From: a bacterium UBP3_UBA6266
GTDB lineage: Bacteria; Auribacterota; UBA6266
Assembly: GCA_002440765.1 (NCBI GenBank)
Contig: DJVC01000081.1
Span: 3,028-41,166, forward strand
Direction of reading: 5' to 3'
Length of the DNA: 38,139 nt
Positions 1 to 7,839 of the stretch are shown here, piece after piece (position 1 is the first letter of the stretch; every line of letters begins with the position of its first letter). The translations under genes and the position numbers were made by a program. The notes beneath the pieces were generated by a model. That model was not told the origin of the DNA. It saw only the letters and a list, made by a program, of their open reading frames with translations, and did no database searches.

Positions 1-2
1 AC

Positions 3-773
3 CCGCCGGTATCTTATATTTTTGTTCCTATGCTTGCCCATTCCCAGCCTTTTGCCATATTTAAGGAAGTTACCGAATCCAGGCTGTGGAATCTGCTGTT
101 GATTCCGCTTGTTTATCTCGGCACCGTTATGACTTTTATATTGATAAGGGTAAACATAATAAGGCTCGACCTGGAAGTGACGGTATATCTTTTGCTTGCG
201 GTGTCTTTTCTTGCCGGCTGGTTTTTGCTGAAAAGGAAACTGAGCGGATACAGCTCCCTTAACAGGTGGCTTAAAGACAATTTCGCTGATTATAAGAACA
301 GAAAAGTCATTTACCGGTCCGCGGTTCAGGATGATATCTACTTTAAGCATCAGGAATTGCTGGGGCTGCCCAGGGAAAAGGGGTATGAAAAAGCGATTTA
401 TATTCTGAAAATAGTACTCCTGACCGGGATTCCCCTCGTTTTCTTCCTCGATATTATTTCGGAACTTGGCAGGGGGTATTACAGGCAATGGTTCTGGTAT
501 GTCATAGAAGTCATGATATTCACCTGTTTTTTCCTTAATTTGAAGAGCACGGAAAAAGATCGGAACCTGTTAAAGGATTTAATAGGTGCAATTACGTTTG
601 CGGATATAGATAAAATAGGAACCGACATTTCGTATAAGGATATTGTCTGGAACAGGCTCCCTGAAAGATACAAGGAAACTTTGATGCAGTCGTATAAAAA
701 TTCCGAGACGGCGAAAATATCATTTGCGGATTTCATGAAATATTTAAAAGAGTCTGCGGGTGCCGTAAATTAA
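3..773 (+). CDS. C-terminal part of an unrecognised integral membrane protein
   Basis: The reading frame is open from base 3, so the gene probably begins upstream of the window. An ATG at 30 is the first internal start, but no Shine-Dalgarno sequence is seen before it. Numbering from that Met, four hydrophobic segments are visible at about 20-41, 48-66, 124-144 and 152-170. A charged cytoplasm-like stretch lies at about 68-120 and a soluble C-terminal tail of about 75 residues follows. I do not recognise the family and see no catalytic motif. It ends 38 bp before the stop of the convergent gene, and no clear intrinsic terminator lies between them. Confidence 0.6.
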   Translation, partial: PPVSYIFVPMLAHSQPFAIFKEVTESRLWNLLLIPLVYLGTVMTFILIRVNIIRLDLEVTVYLLLAVSFLAGWFLLKRKLSGYSSLNRWLKDNFADYKNRKVIYRSAVQDDIYFKHQELLGLPREKGYEKAIYILKIVLLTGIPLVFFLDIISELGRGYYRQWFWYVIEVMIFTCFFLNLKSTEKDRNLLKDLIGAITFADIDKIGTDISYKDIVWNRLPERYKETLMQSYKNSETAKISFADFMKYLKESAGAVN

Positions 774-811
774 TTTTTCAGGGTGGAAAACGGCTTTCCC
801 CGGCGGTAAGA

Positions 812-2155
812 TTAACTGCTGTTTGTTTCTTCGATGTATTCGTGGTATACAAGCCAGTCGTCCGCAATTTTCCTCATCATCCAGTACAGGCTGCTTAAGT
901 CGGCCCCTATTTCGCATTCAAACTCAATATTCCTGCGTCCGCTCTTGAACCGCGCGAACAGGTAGTTACTCATATCCCTTCTTAAAAAGTTACAACTTTT
1001 TAACGAATAAAACAGGGAATCGTGGGCTTTTGAATAGTTCATCAGCCTTATATAATCGCAATTGACGAACAGACAATTCTCATAATCTCCCGAAAGAGTC
1101 ACTGTGTCACAGTCGAGAAATACGCAGTTTTTCACCTTTCCGAGCGCCTGTATTTTTTTTGATCTTATGAAACAGTTTGAATTACCGTTTTTGGGAACAT
1201 AGCTTTCTTTTATAAGTTTCCAGAAAAGTTTTGCGTATGACTCTATGCTTGAAGACCAGTCATCCCAGTATCCTTTCGCGACGGCAGCCCCAACGCTTAT
1301 GTTATATTTCTCCAGGCATTTTTTCATGGCAAGCTGGCAGTGGGAAAGTTTTCTGGGGTTTAGTGTCAATGCCTCGCATACAAGCTTGTTAAATGCCCAT
1401 TCGGAATTGTTGAGGTCGTTTATAAGCTCGGAGTTTTCTCTTTTGGAGCGGAAAAGGTCCACCGCTTTTTCGAGCTTGTTCAAATCCTCGATTGTTGTAT
1501 AAAGCTGGAAAGTATTGGCCAGGGTTGTCGTATTAGTGAATTTAGGTATCTTTCTCGCGTCGCTTTCTTTTTCGGTAAAACGGGCGATTTCCTTGTTTTT
1601 GTCCAGCTTTATTACGCCCAGGGAATTAATTGCCCTTTTGACCGGGACAGGCGCGACAAGCATGGAAAAGGAATGATTCCTCAGGGATTTTTCCAGCGCT
1701 TTTATGTCAACTTCGGTGTAGTTGAAATATTGGTCGATAGGCATGATTATGACCGAATTTTTTATAAGGGGAAGGCTGTTTGCTATGCATAAGAAGTTTA
1801 GTTTGATTGATTTTCCTATGGGAAACCTTATGGTTGATTTAAGGGGAAACCCGGCTTCGTATGAAAGAGGGAACATTCTGGTAGCCAGTCCCGCGTCATG
1901 GATAAATATGATGCAATCGTAAGACGATATCTTTTTTTTCGCCGTTCTCTCCATAAGGCGGGAATACGCGGTCAGGTAACCGACAAGATTTCCCCGGATG
2001 CCTGCGGGTTCGAGAAGTTGGAGCGCATCGACCTTTATTTTTTTGTGGTAACGGCCGGCAAGCGCTTTTTCCAGAGACGATATATCTTCTTCGAAACGGA
2101 TTTTTTTATATGAATTGAATACAATCAGGCATTTGCTGGCCGGTTTATAGTTCAA
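812..2155 (-). CDS. Degenerate sugar nucleotidyltransferase / L-fucokinase-like protein
   Basis: A 447-residue soluble protein. Residues 87-98 (DAGLATRMFPLS) resemble the nucleotide-binding loop of sugar-1-phosphate nucleotidyltransferases (GG-GTR--PLT) or the HAGG-RLP loop of the fucokinase/GDP-fucose pyrophosphorylase family. Residues 136-144 (IIMPIDQYF) match the second nucleotide-site motif. A GYWDDWSSSIESY segment near 296 resembles the end of the catalytic domain. After that, alternating short strands (CVFLDCDTVTLSG, CLFVNCDYIRLM) look like a left-handed beta-helix. The glycines and the PK lysine of the signature are altered, so activity is uncertain. The start is TTG at 2155: an AAAGGAGG sequence (2161-2168 on the minus strand) sits 5 nt before it. 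The fold assignment is fairly secure but the substrate is not. Confidence 0.6.
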   Translation of the reverse strand: MNYKPASKCLIVFNSYKKIRFEEDISSLEKALAGRYHKKIKVDALQLLEPAGIRGNLVGYLTAYSRLMERTAKKKISSYDCIIFIHDAGLATRMFPLSYEAGFPLKSTIRFPIGKSIKLNFLCIANSLPLIKNSVIIMPIDQYFNYTEVDIKALEKSLRNHSFSMLVAPVPVKRAINSLGVIKLDKNKEIARFTEKESDARKIPKFTNTTTLANTFQLYTTIEDLNKLEKAVDLFRSKRENSELINDLNNSEWAFNKLVCEALTLNPRKLSHCQLAMKKCLEKYNISVGAAVAKGYWDDWSSSIESYAKLFWKLIKESYVPKNGNSNCFIRSKKIQALGKVKNCVFLDCDTVTLSGDYENCLFVNCDYIRLMNYSKAHDSLFYSLKSCNFLRRDMSNYLFARFKSGRRNIEFECEIGADLSSLYWMMRKIADDWLVYHEYIEETNSS

Positions 2156-2322
2156 AGATGCCTCCTTTACGATATATTTAAAAAACTGGACAAACGATTA
2201 TTGCCTGTCTTGTATTAAAAATCAAGAAATTTGTGTTGTAACTGCGGATATGCTTGCGAGAAACACGATATAGGAGGGTAGCCCCAACCGCATAATTATC
2301 TTGAGATTTTTATTATTATCTC

Positions 2323-2350
2323 TTGACAACCCCGGTTTTTTCATTATAAT
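2323..2350 (+). promoter_or_regulatory. Sigma70-type promoter of the PEP-CTERM gene
   Basis: TTGACA at 2323-2328 and TATAAT at 2345-2350 are both perfect consensus hexamers, with a 16-bp spacer. The start codon is at 2416, giving a leader of about 60 nt that contains the operator-like repeat. A perfect promoter followed by a repeat suggests strong expression held down by a repressor. Confidence 0.85.
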
Positions 2351-2353
2351 GAG

Positions 2354-2376
2354 AATACCAGTAACATACCAGTATT
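2354..2376 (+). promoter_or_regulatory. Operator-like element 1 (two ACCAGTA units, 11 bp apart)
   Basis: ACCAGTA occurs at 2357-2363 and again at 2368-2374. The element also has dyad symmetry (AATAC ... GTATT ends and GTA-nnn-TAC centre). It begins just downstream of the -10 box, where a bound repressor would block initiation. The same arrangement recurs at 3262 and 7790. The GntR/LacI hybrid regulator at 6617 is the likely ligand by inference. Confidence 0.65.
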
Positions 2377-2415
2377 ATTAACTGAACACAAAATTCTAGG
2401 ACGGGGGTGATTCGA

Positions 2416-3057
2416 ATGAGGTTAGCAGTGATGTTTTTTATTTGCGCGTTGATGTTGATTATGATACCGGCAGTTGCTTCAGCCAATATGCTTGTTGATT
2501 CTGATTTTGAGGGATCCGGCGCCGGTTCGTGGATTGAAGATTTGTGGGGCGGGCCATGGGTAAATGATTTTGATGATACAGTTAATGCGCGCAGCGGAGA
2601 AAGCCTTTATCAGACCGTTAACGGTTCAAACGATCCTAATAACTGGGAAAAAGCGGAAGCGAAGCAAATCATATCAATTAATCCCGGAGATGTAATCGGG
2701 GGCGGAGCGTGGTTAAAGTATGACAATCTCAGCCAGGTCGAAGCAAAAATAGAATGCAAATGGCTTGATGCGGCTTATAACGAAATAAGCGGAGGTATCG
2801 GGACCAGCGTGACCACAGGTACAGGCGATTGGGAATATCAGGATCTTAATTCCTGGTCAGTTAGCGACAGGACGGCGCCTTCAGGCGCTTCTTATGTGGA
2901 TTTCAGGTTGTTCCTTCTTGCTCCCGGAACAGCGGATACGGCTACCGGAGAAATCTGGTGGGATGACGCTGATTTTGGAGTCGTGCCGGAGCCCGCAAGT
3001 ATGGTTCTTCTGGCAGGCGGACTTATTGGTTTGGTTGTATTCAGAATGAAAAAATGA
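2416..3057 (+). CDS. Secreted CBM-like protein with PEP-CTERM sorting signal
   Basis: The start is ATG 2416 rather than the upstream GTG at 2407, because GGGGTGA (2404-2410) lies 5 nt before it. Residues 1-23 form a signal peptide ending in VASA. The mature part is one beta-sandwich-like domain opening with LVDSDFEGSG...SW and closing with EIWWDDADF, the pattern of CBM4/9/22-like carbohydrate-binding modules. The C-terminus has VPEPAS, a hydrophobic segment and a basic tail RMKK, which is a complete PEP-CTERM signal. In this family exosortase cleaves or anchors the protein during export; no exosortase is encoded in the window. Its promoter and operator link it to the hydrolase locus, so a role in glycan binding at the surface is inferred. 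Confidence 0.85.
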   Translation: MRLAVMFFICALMLIMIPAVASANMLVDSDFEGSGAGSWIEDLWGGPWVNDFDDTVNARSGESLYQTVNGSNDPNNWEKAEAKQIISINPGDVIGGGAWLKYDNLSQVEAKIECKWLDAAYNEISGGIGTSVTTGTGDWEYQDLNSWSVSDRTAPSGASYVDFRLFLLAPGTADTATGEIWWDDADFGVVPEPASMVLLAGGLIGLVVFRMKK

Positions 3058-3073
3058 GAAGGGCAATTTATCC

Positions 3074-3113
3074 GGAGGGTTTTTCAGAATAAATTTTTTT
3101 TGAAAAACCCTCC
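3074..3113 (+). terminator. Long perfect hairpin after the PEP-CTERM gene
   Basis: A 13-bp perfect stem, GGAGGGTTTTTCA (3074-3086) and its complement (3101-3113), flanks a 14-nt T-rich loop. It starts 16 nt after the stop codon. No T tract follows the 3' arm, so it is not a textbook intrinsic terminator. It may end or stabilise the upstream transcript and separate it from the promoter at 3233. Confidence 0.6.
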
Positions 3114-3232
3114 TCCCTGCGATGCGCGTCCGTCAATACAGTCAAGGCTGTTTCCGCCTGCTCCTTTCTGAATCCCGCCTGTTTATTCGGTTTCGACTCC
3201 GATGGGCGTAAGTATATTTTTCCACTCTCTTC

Positions 3233-3261
3233 TTGACAAAAAATGAAATCCGGCGTATATT
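3233..3261 (+). promoter_or_regulatory. Sigma70-type promoter of the second CBM-like gene
   Basis: TTGACA at 3233-3238 and TATATT at 3256-3261 with a 17-bp spacer. Start codon at 3317. An operator-like repeat follows immediately. Confidence 0.8.
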
Positions 3262-3284
3262 AATACCAGTATCTAACCGGTATT
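3262..3284 (+). promoter_or_regulatory. Operator-like element 2 (ACCAGTA and ACCGGTA, 11 bp apart)
   Basis: ACCAGTA at 3265-3271 and ACCGGTA at 3276-3282, the same spacing as at 2357 and 7793. The outer bases are also dyad symmetric (AATACC ... GGTATT). It abuts the -10 box of the 3233 promoter. Confidence 0.65.
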
Positions 3285-3316
3285 TATAAAAACCATAATC
3301 AATTAAGGAGGCAGTT

Positions 3317-3937
3317 ATGAGCACAGAAAACAGGTTAATTGTTTTTTTTGCTGTGATCTTAATTAGTATTCCTTCAGTATTATTTGCGGGGGATAATATT
3401 TTAGGAGATGGAGGATTTGAGAATTCTCCGCATAAGCCGGGGCATGGATGGAAAGATTATGGTCCGGGCACCAGAGATTTTGACAATATGGAACAGGTTT
3501 ATTCAGGGGAACAATCATGCAGGATAACGCTTAGCGATGCTTCGGAACGATGGAACAGTGAAATTATATTCCAGGAGGACATCCCCGACATTCAGGGAGA
3601 TGACAAATTTGAAGCTTCCGCGCATGTATTCCTTTCAGAATCTAATGCGCTTTCTAAAAACGTGGAAGTTTACCTTGAGATTATTTTTTATGACGGCGAG
3701 GGCAAAGATTCGGCGAATGAACTGGGTAAATTTCAGTCAGGCAAATGCACTGCCGCAACCAGAAAGGGTGAGTGGACAAATCTGCGCATCAAGGGTAGGT
3801 CTCCGGCCACCTCTAAAAACTGCAAACTTCAACTTGTTGTCCTGCCGTTGCCTTATCTGGATGACAACAGTAAATCGAATGAAAAATATTCGGGGACAAT
3901 TTATTTTGATGACGTTAATTTTATTAAAGTGAAATGA
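3317..3937 (+). CDS. Secreted single-domain CBM-like protein
   Basis: A 206-residue protein with a signal peptide (residues 1-24, ending VLFA). The mature domain begins NILGDGGFENSP...GW and ends TIYFDDVNFIKVK, the hallmark first and last strands of CBM4/9/22-like beta-sandwiches. AAGGAGG lies a few bases before the ATG. It resembles the products at 2416 and 19864 in layout but has no PEP-CTERM tail and stops right after the domain, so it would be released or periplasmic. It has its own promoter and operator copy. No catalytic residues are expected. Carbohydrate binding is inferred from fold pattern and context, and the ligand is unknown. Confidence 0.75.
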   Translation: MSTENRLIVFFAVILISIPSVLFAGDNILGDGGFENSPHKPGHGWKDYGPGTRDFDNMEQVYSGEQSCRITLSDASERWNSEIIFQEDIPDIQGDDKFEASAHVFLSESNALSKNVEVYLEIIFYDGEGKDSANELGKFQSGKCTAATRKGEWTNLRIKGRSPATSKNCKLQLVVLPLPYLDDNSKSNEKYSGTIYFDDVNFIKVK

Positions 3938-4171
3938 GATCGTCATTGCGCAAAAACGGCTGTGATTGTGAACAATAATTAAATTTATGTTGAATTGGCG
4001 GTTGGCTTTTGATAAAGCATATGAAGTTTATATGTGTTCGGGTATGACAGATTTTGAGGTCTAATATATTAAGTTGCCGGTGGCGAAGAGGGGCGATATT
4101 TTCCGGGATTCAGTTTCCCGGGATATGGGATTTTCGATTGATAATCAATTGAAACAATGCGGAGGAAGTTT

Positions 4172-6550
4172 ATGGTTGAATCAAAAGATATTCGTCTCCA
4201 GAACGGGCAATTTATGCTCGATGAGAAACCCCTGTTTATCCTTTCAGGCGAAATCCATTATTTCAGGTCGCCTTATAAAATATGGAAAACCTATCTGAAA
4301 AAAGCTAAAGAGGCAGGTCTTAATACGGTTTCTACATATATCCCGTGGCGCTGGCATGAATACAAAGAAGGCAAATTTGATTTTACAGGGAAAACAAAGA
4401 GGGAAAGGGATCTGCTGTCTTTCCTGAAAATGGCAGAAAGCGAGGGCTTATATCTATTTTTGCGGCCTGGACCTGTTTGCCACGGGGAAATCGTAGACGA
4501 CGGACTTCCCGGATGGCTGATTGATAAATACCCGCAAATCCGGATGAAAGATCCGGATGGTTCCTATATCGGAAGGAATTTTATTTCTTTTCCCAGCCCT
4601 GTTTACCGGAAACTTGTTTCCATATGGTATTCAGAAATAATGCCTGTTATCGAATCCCGCCAGGTAACAAAAGGCGGTAATGTTATTATGATTCAGCTTG
4701 ATAATGAAATAAGCATGATTAACTGGATTACCAAACAGATAGACTACAGTGAAGCCGCGAAAAACGGTTACAGGGATTTTTTAAAGGAAAGATATGCGGA
4801 TATTAAAAACCTAAACGATCATTATAAGACAAAATATAGAGATTTTTCAGAAATAGAGCCCCGTGTCTATAATGAAAACTCATTTCCGGATGCAACCTAC
4901 TGGGACTGGGCTGATTATTGGAGGGAGTACTTCTCTGATTATTTTAAGTTTTTAGCCGGAACAGCCAGGTCGCTCGGGATAGAAGTTCCGCTGGTAGCCA
5001 ACATTGCCCACTATATAGATTATTATGTATACGGCAGGGGAATATGCAGCCCTATGACTTCTTCCATGTTCAAGAGATTTCCCGAAAAGGTCAATAACAT
5101 GGTTATGGGTGGGGCTTATCAAATGAGGCGCCTTGATTATGAAAATTTCCATGATGTTGCGGTAACGTCAGAAGTTGTTAAAATGATCTCCGATAAAAAT
5201 TCCCCTGTTATTTGCGCGGAGTTGCAAACCGGCATTATGTTTGACAAACCGGTGCTGTATCCTTCGGATGTGGATTTGAATATCTTTACATCATGCGCCA
5301 ATGGGCTTAACGGATTAAACTGCTATATGTTTGCTTCGGGTAAAAATCCGCACGGTATGGGAGGTCTCGGCACTTATCACGACTGGCAGGCGCCTGTTTC
5401 ACTGGACGGCAGTACGAAACCCCATTATGAACCGATAAAAAAATGGGGCGGGGTATTTAAAATTTTCGGAAGCGAACTTGCTTCCTCAAAAAAAATCAAC
5501 AGCGTGACGGTTGGATTTTATATGCCGTATTATATGACTGAGTATCTTAAGGGCAAATTTGAGACGGATGTGGAAGCTAAAAGAAATCAGCTTTTCTTTG
5601 ACGGCGTATGCCGCCTTCTTGAATTGGGCGGCCACAATTTTAAAATGGTAAACATCAGGGAAGAAACCCTTGAAAATAAAGGTCCTCTTATTGTTTTTTC
5701 TCTTGATTTTATGGATGAAGACACTCAAAGGAAAATTTATGAATTTATTAAAGGCGGAGGAAGTCTTATCATAGGGCCGGACATACCTGTTAAAGATTTA
5801 CAGGGCGGCAAATGTTCTTATTTGGCGGATAAATTGGGACTTAAACCTGCGCCCAGCTCTGAAAGGTTTTTTACGCGCGGCGGGGATAAGATGCTGTCCG
5901 CGCTTAGTTTGAAAACATTTGAAAAAATCGGCGGGAATGCGATTTTCAGAACCGAAAAAGGAAATATATGCGCTTTGTCCCAAAAACACGGGAAGGGCAC
6001 TGTGATTGCTTACAGCTTCGGATTAACCCATATTTATGACTACCACATAGATGTGATGGACATATTTCTTAAAGATGCGGGTGTTAATCCCCTTATAGAA
6101 AGCACAAACAGAAAAATCCAGACTGCTTTGAGGAAGGGGGCCGGCGCGGCATTTTTATTTGTCGCGAATTACCACCAACTTGATGAAGAAGTATCGTTAT
6201 GTGTCAAAGATATTAAAGGGAAAGAAATTAAAATTCCTGAAAAGGGCTCTTTCATAATTCCTTCAAGAACCTGCAGGATTCTTCCGTTGGGCTTTCCCGT
6301 TACTGAGAATATCAGGATAATAAAAACAACAACCCAGATTCTTGATGTCATACGGGAGAAAAAACACGTGAAATTGAAGCTCGGCGTTACGCCCTGCGCA
6401 AATGAAGAGATTTGTCTTGAAATAAAAAACTTTAAGTATATGCTTATAGACGGGAAGAAAGCAAAGCCGTTTAGAAAATGCGGTTATTATTTTTGCGCGG
6501 TCAAATCGGAAACACCCTCGATTATTGTTGAACTGTCTATTGGCTCTTGA
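4172..6550 (+). CDS. GH35-like beta-galactosidase (clan GH-A)
   Basis: Hydrolyses terminal beta-galactosides if it follows its family. The start is ATG 4172 because GGAGG (4161-4165) lies 6 nt upstream; the ATG at 4157 is inside the ribosome-binding region. The N-terminal barrel shows SGEIHYFR and LRPGPVCHGEI...GLPGWL, both typical of GH35. The acid/base is Glu179 in IQLDNE and the nucleophile is Glu350 in VICAELQTG. Residues from about 430 on form beta-rich accessory domains, including a glutamine-amidotransferase-like segment with GGGSLIIGPD, as in GH42/GH35 multidomain enzymes. No signal peptide is seen, so it is probably cytoplasmic. It lies 234 bp after the CBM-like gene with no clear promoter in the gap, so it may share that transcript. 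Confidence 0.85.
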   Translation: MVESKDIRLQNGQFMLDEKPLFILSGEIHYFRSPYKIWKTYLKKAKEAGLNTVSTYIPWRWHEYKEGKFDFTGKTKRERDLLSFLKMAESEGLYLFLRPGPVCHGEIVDDGLPGWLIDKYPQIRMKDPDGSYIGRNFISFPSPVYRKLVSIWYSEIMPVIESRQVTKGGNVIMIQLDNEISMINWITKQIDYSEAAKNGYRDFLKERYADIKNLNDHYKTKYRDFSEIEPRVYNENSFPDATYWDWADYWREYFSDYFKFLAGTARSLGIEVPLVANIAHYIDYYVYGRGICSPMTSSMFKRFPEKVNNMVMGGAYQMRRLDYENFHDVAVTSEVVKMISDKNSPVICAELQTGIMFDKPVLYPSDVDLNIFTSCANGLNGLNCYMFASGKNPHGMGGLGTYHDWQAPVSLDGSTKPHYEPIKKWGGVFKIFGSELASSKKINSVTVGFYMPYYMTEYLKGKFETDVEAKRNQLFFDGVCRLLELGGHNFKMVNIREETLENKGPLIVFSLDFMDEDTQRKIYEFIKGGGSLIIGPDIPVKDLQGGKCSYLADKLGLKPAPSSERFFTRGGDKMLSALSLKTFEKIGGNAIFRTEKGNICALSQKHGKGTVIAYSFGLTHIYDYHIDVMDIFLKDAGVNPLIESTNRKIQTALRKGAGAAFLFVANYHQLDEEVSLCVKDIKGKEIKIPEKGSFIIPSRTCRILPLGFPVTENIRIIKTTTQILDVIREKKHVKLKLGVTPCANEEICLEIKNFKYMLIDGKKAKPFRKCGYYFCAVKSETPSIIVELSIGS

Positions 6551-6616
6551 TGTGTGGGCAGATTAGGTTAAAATGGTTTTATGATATATTTTGAATCTTT
6601 GAAAAAAGGTTAAAAG

Positions 6617-7720
6617 ATGGGAAAAATTGACAAAAGCAGGAAACATTTTTTACATCAACAGTTTCTGGATATCATTAAACAGGAAATAAAGAAAGGTCTA
6701 TATAAGCCTCTGGAGCTTATACCTTCCGAGAGAAATCTGGTTGGAAAATATGATATCAGCCGTTCAACGGTGAGAAGAGCGATATCGCAACTGATTTCCG
6801 AGGGATGGCTTTATTCCGTTCCCGGAACCGGCACCTTTGTTTCCAAAGACCTCCCGATGGAGAAAAGGCAAAGAAGTAAGAGTGTAGCCTGTATATTGAA
6901 AGTCGCCCAGTCTCCGCTCGACAGCCCCTATTATTCGAAAATTTTTAAGAGCATGCAGGAAGAAGCTGCCCGTATCGGTTACCATCTTTCTTTTTACTCT
7001 TTTGTTCACGATTCCGAAGCGGATATCTTAAAGGAAATAAGAAAACGGAACCTTGACGGAGTTGTGATTATAGGGTTTATGGGCAGAAAAGTTATCTCTG
7101 ATGTTTATAACAGCAAAATACCGTTTATCTTGATAGATAATCGGCTGAACAAAGAGGGGGTTACATCGATAGTGCCCGGAAACAGGAATGGAGCCTTCGA
7201 AGCGACTAGGTATCTTGTTGGCCTGGGTCATAAGACAATATTCTTTATGGGGGGCACCAAAAAAGACCATGCTGTTATGGAAAGATTTAGCGGTTATCTT
7301 GCCGCCCTTAAAGAAGCAGGGTTAGATTATAGGGACGAATATTATATAAAAAGCCATTACAGGGTTGGCGACGGATTTAATTCCATGAGCAAGGTTTTAC
7401 AATCAAAGAATGTGCCGTCGGCAATACTGTGTGTCAACGATGAATCAGCCATAGGCGCCTTAAAGGCTATTCAGGAAGCTGAACTTAAAGTGCCCGACGA
7501 TATATCAATAGTCGGTTTTGACGATATAGACTGGGCTGCGCATACCAATCCGCCGCTTACAACGGTAAAGGTCCAGAAAGAGAAAATGGGAAGAATGGCC
7601 ATTGATTTTTTAATCAGGCAGATAGAAAACAAAGAATTTTTAGGAGCAGAAGTAGTTGTCCCGACGGAGTTGATTATTCGCTCATCATGTGCTAAGCCGT
7701 CTTCGCCCCGAAGCCAATAA
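6617..7720 (+). CDS. GntR/LacI hybrid transcriptional regulator (AraR-like architecture)
   Basis: A 367-residue regulator. Residues about 10-75 are a GntR winged helix-turn-helix (PSERNLVGKYDISRSTVRRA and GWLYSVPGTGTFVSK). Residues about 85-360 are a LacI/periplasmic-binding-protein-type sugar sensor, with DGVVIIGF, PFILIDNR, ILCVNDESAIGALKA and IVGFDDIDWA as typical strands. B. subtilis AraR has the same arrangement. AAAGG lies 8 nt upstream of the ATG. Family knowledge says such proteins repress sugar-utilisation genes and release DNA on binding a sugar. Its position between the GH35-like and GH42-like genes, and the three repeated operator-like elements nearby, suggest it controls this locus. 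Confidence 0.9.
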   Translation: MGKIDKSRKHFLHQQFLDIIKQEIKKGLYKPLELIPSERNLVGKYDISRSTVRRAISQLISEGWLYSVPGTGTFVSKDLPMEKRQRSKSVACILKVAQSPLDSPYYSKIFKSMQEEAARIGYHLSFYSFVHDSEADILKEIRKRNLDGVVIIGFMGRKVISDVYNSKIPFILIDNRLNKEGVTSIVPGNRNGAFEATRYLVGLGHKTIFFMGGTKKDHAVMERFSGYLAALKEAGLDYRDEYYIKSHYRVGDGFNSMSKVLQSKNVPSAILCVNDESAIGALKAIQEAELKVPDDISIVGFDDIDWAAHTNPPLTTVKVQKEKMGRMAIDFLIRQIENKEFLGAEVVVPTELIIRSSCAKPSSPRSQ

Positions 7721-7760
7721 TAGATGACAAATGCGGCTAATGAAAGAAATTATCCGCCGG

Positions 7761-7791
7761 TTGACAAAGCGGGATTTTTAGTGTATATAAT
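7761..7791 (+). promoter_or_regulatory. Sigma70-type promoter of the GH42-like gene
   Basis: TTGACA at 7761-7766 is followed either by TATATA at 7784-7789 (17-bp spacer) or by a perfect TATAAT at 7786-7791 (19-bp spacer). The operator-like repeat overlaps or touches the -10 region. It probably drives the run of genes from 7840 to about 16480. Confidence 0.75.
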
Positions 7792-7812
7792 AACCAGTAA
7801 CATACCGGTAAG
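7790..7812 (+). promoter_or_regulatory. Operator-like element 3 (ACCAGTA and ACCGGTA, 11 bp apart)
   Basis: ACCAGTA at 7793-7799 and ACCGGTA at 7804-7810. Spacing and placement relative to the -10 box match elements 1 and 2. The inner dyad ACC-n-GTA ... TAC-n-GGT is intact here, while the outermost bases are less symmetric. Confidence 0.65.
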
Positions 7813-7839
7813 TATATTTGTGGTGAAGGAGTGGGGAAA

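Noticed and set aside
3537..3932. 131-codon second frame inside the CBM-like gene
   Set aside because: It is a shifted frame of a gene with a signal peptide, promoter and ribosome-binding site; no start signals of its own.
4137..4149. 13-nt palindrome ATTGAT-A-ATCAAT before the GH35-like gene
   Set aside because: Short AT-rich symmetry, not repeated at other promoters in the window and not clearly placed relative to a promoter.
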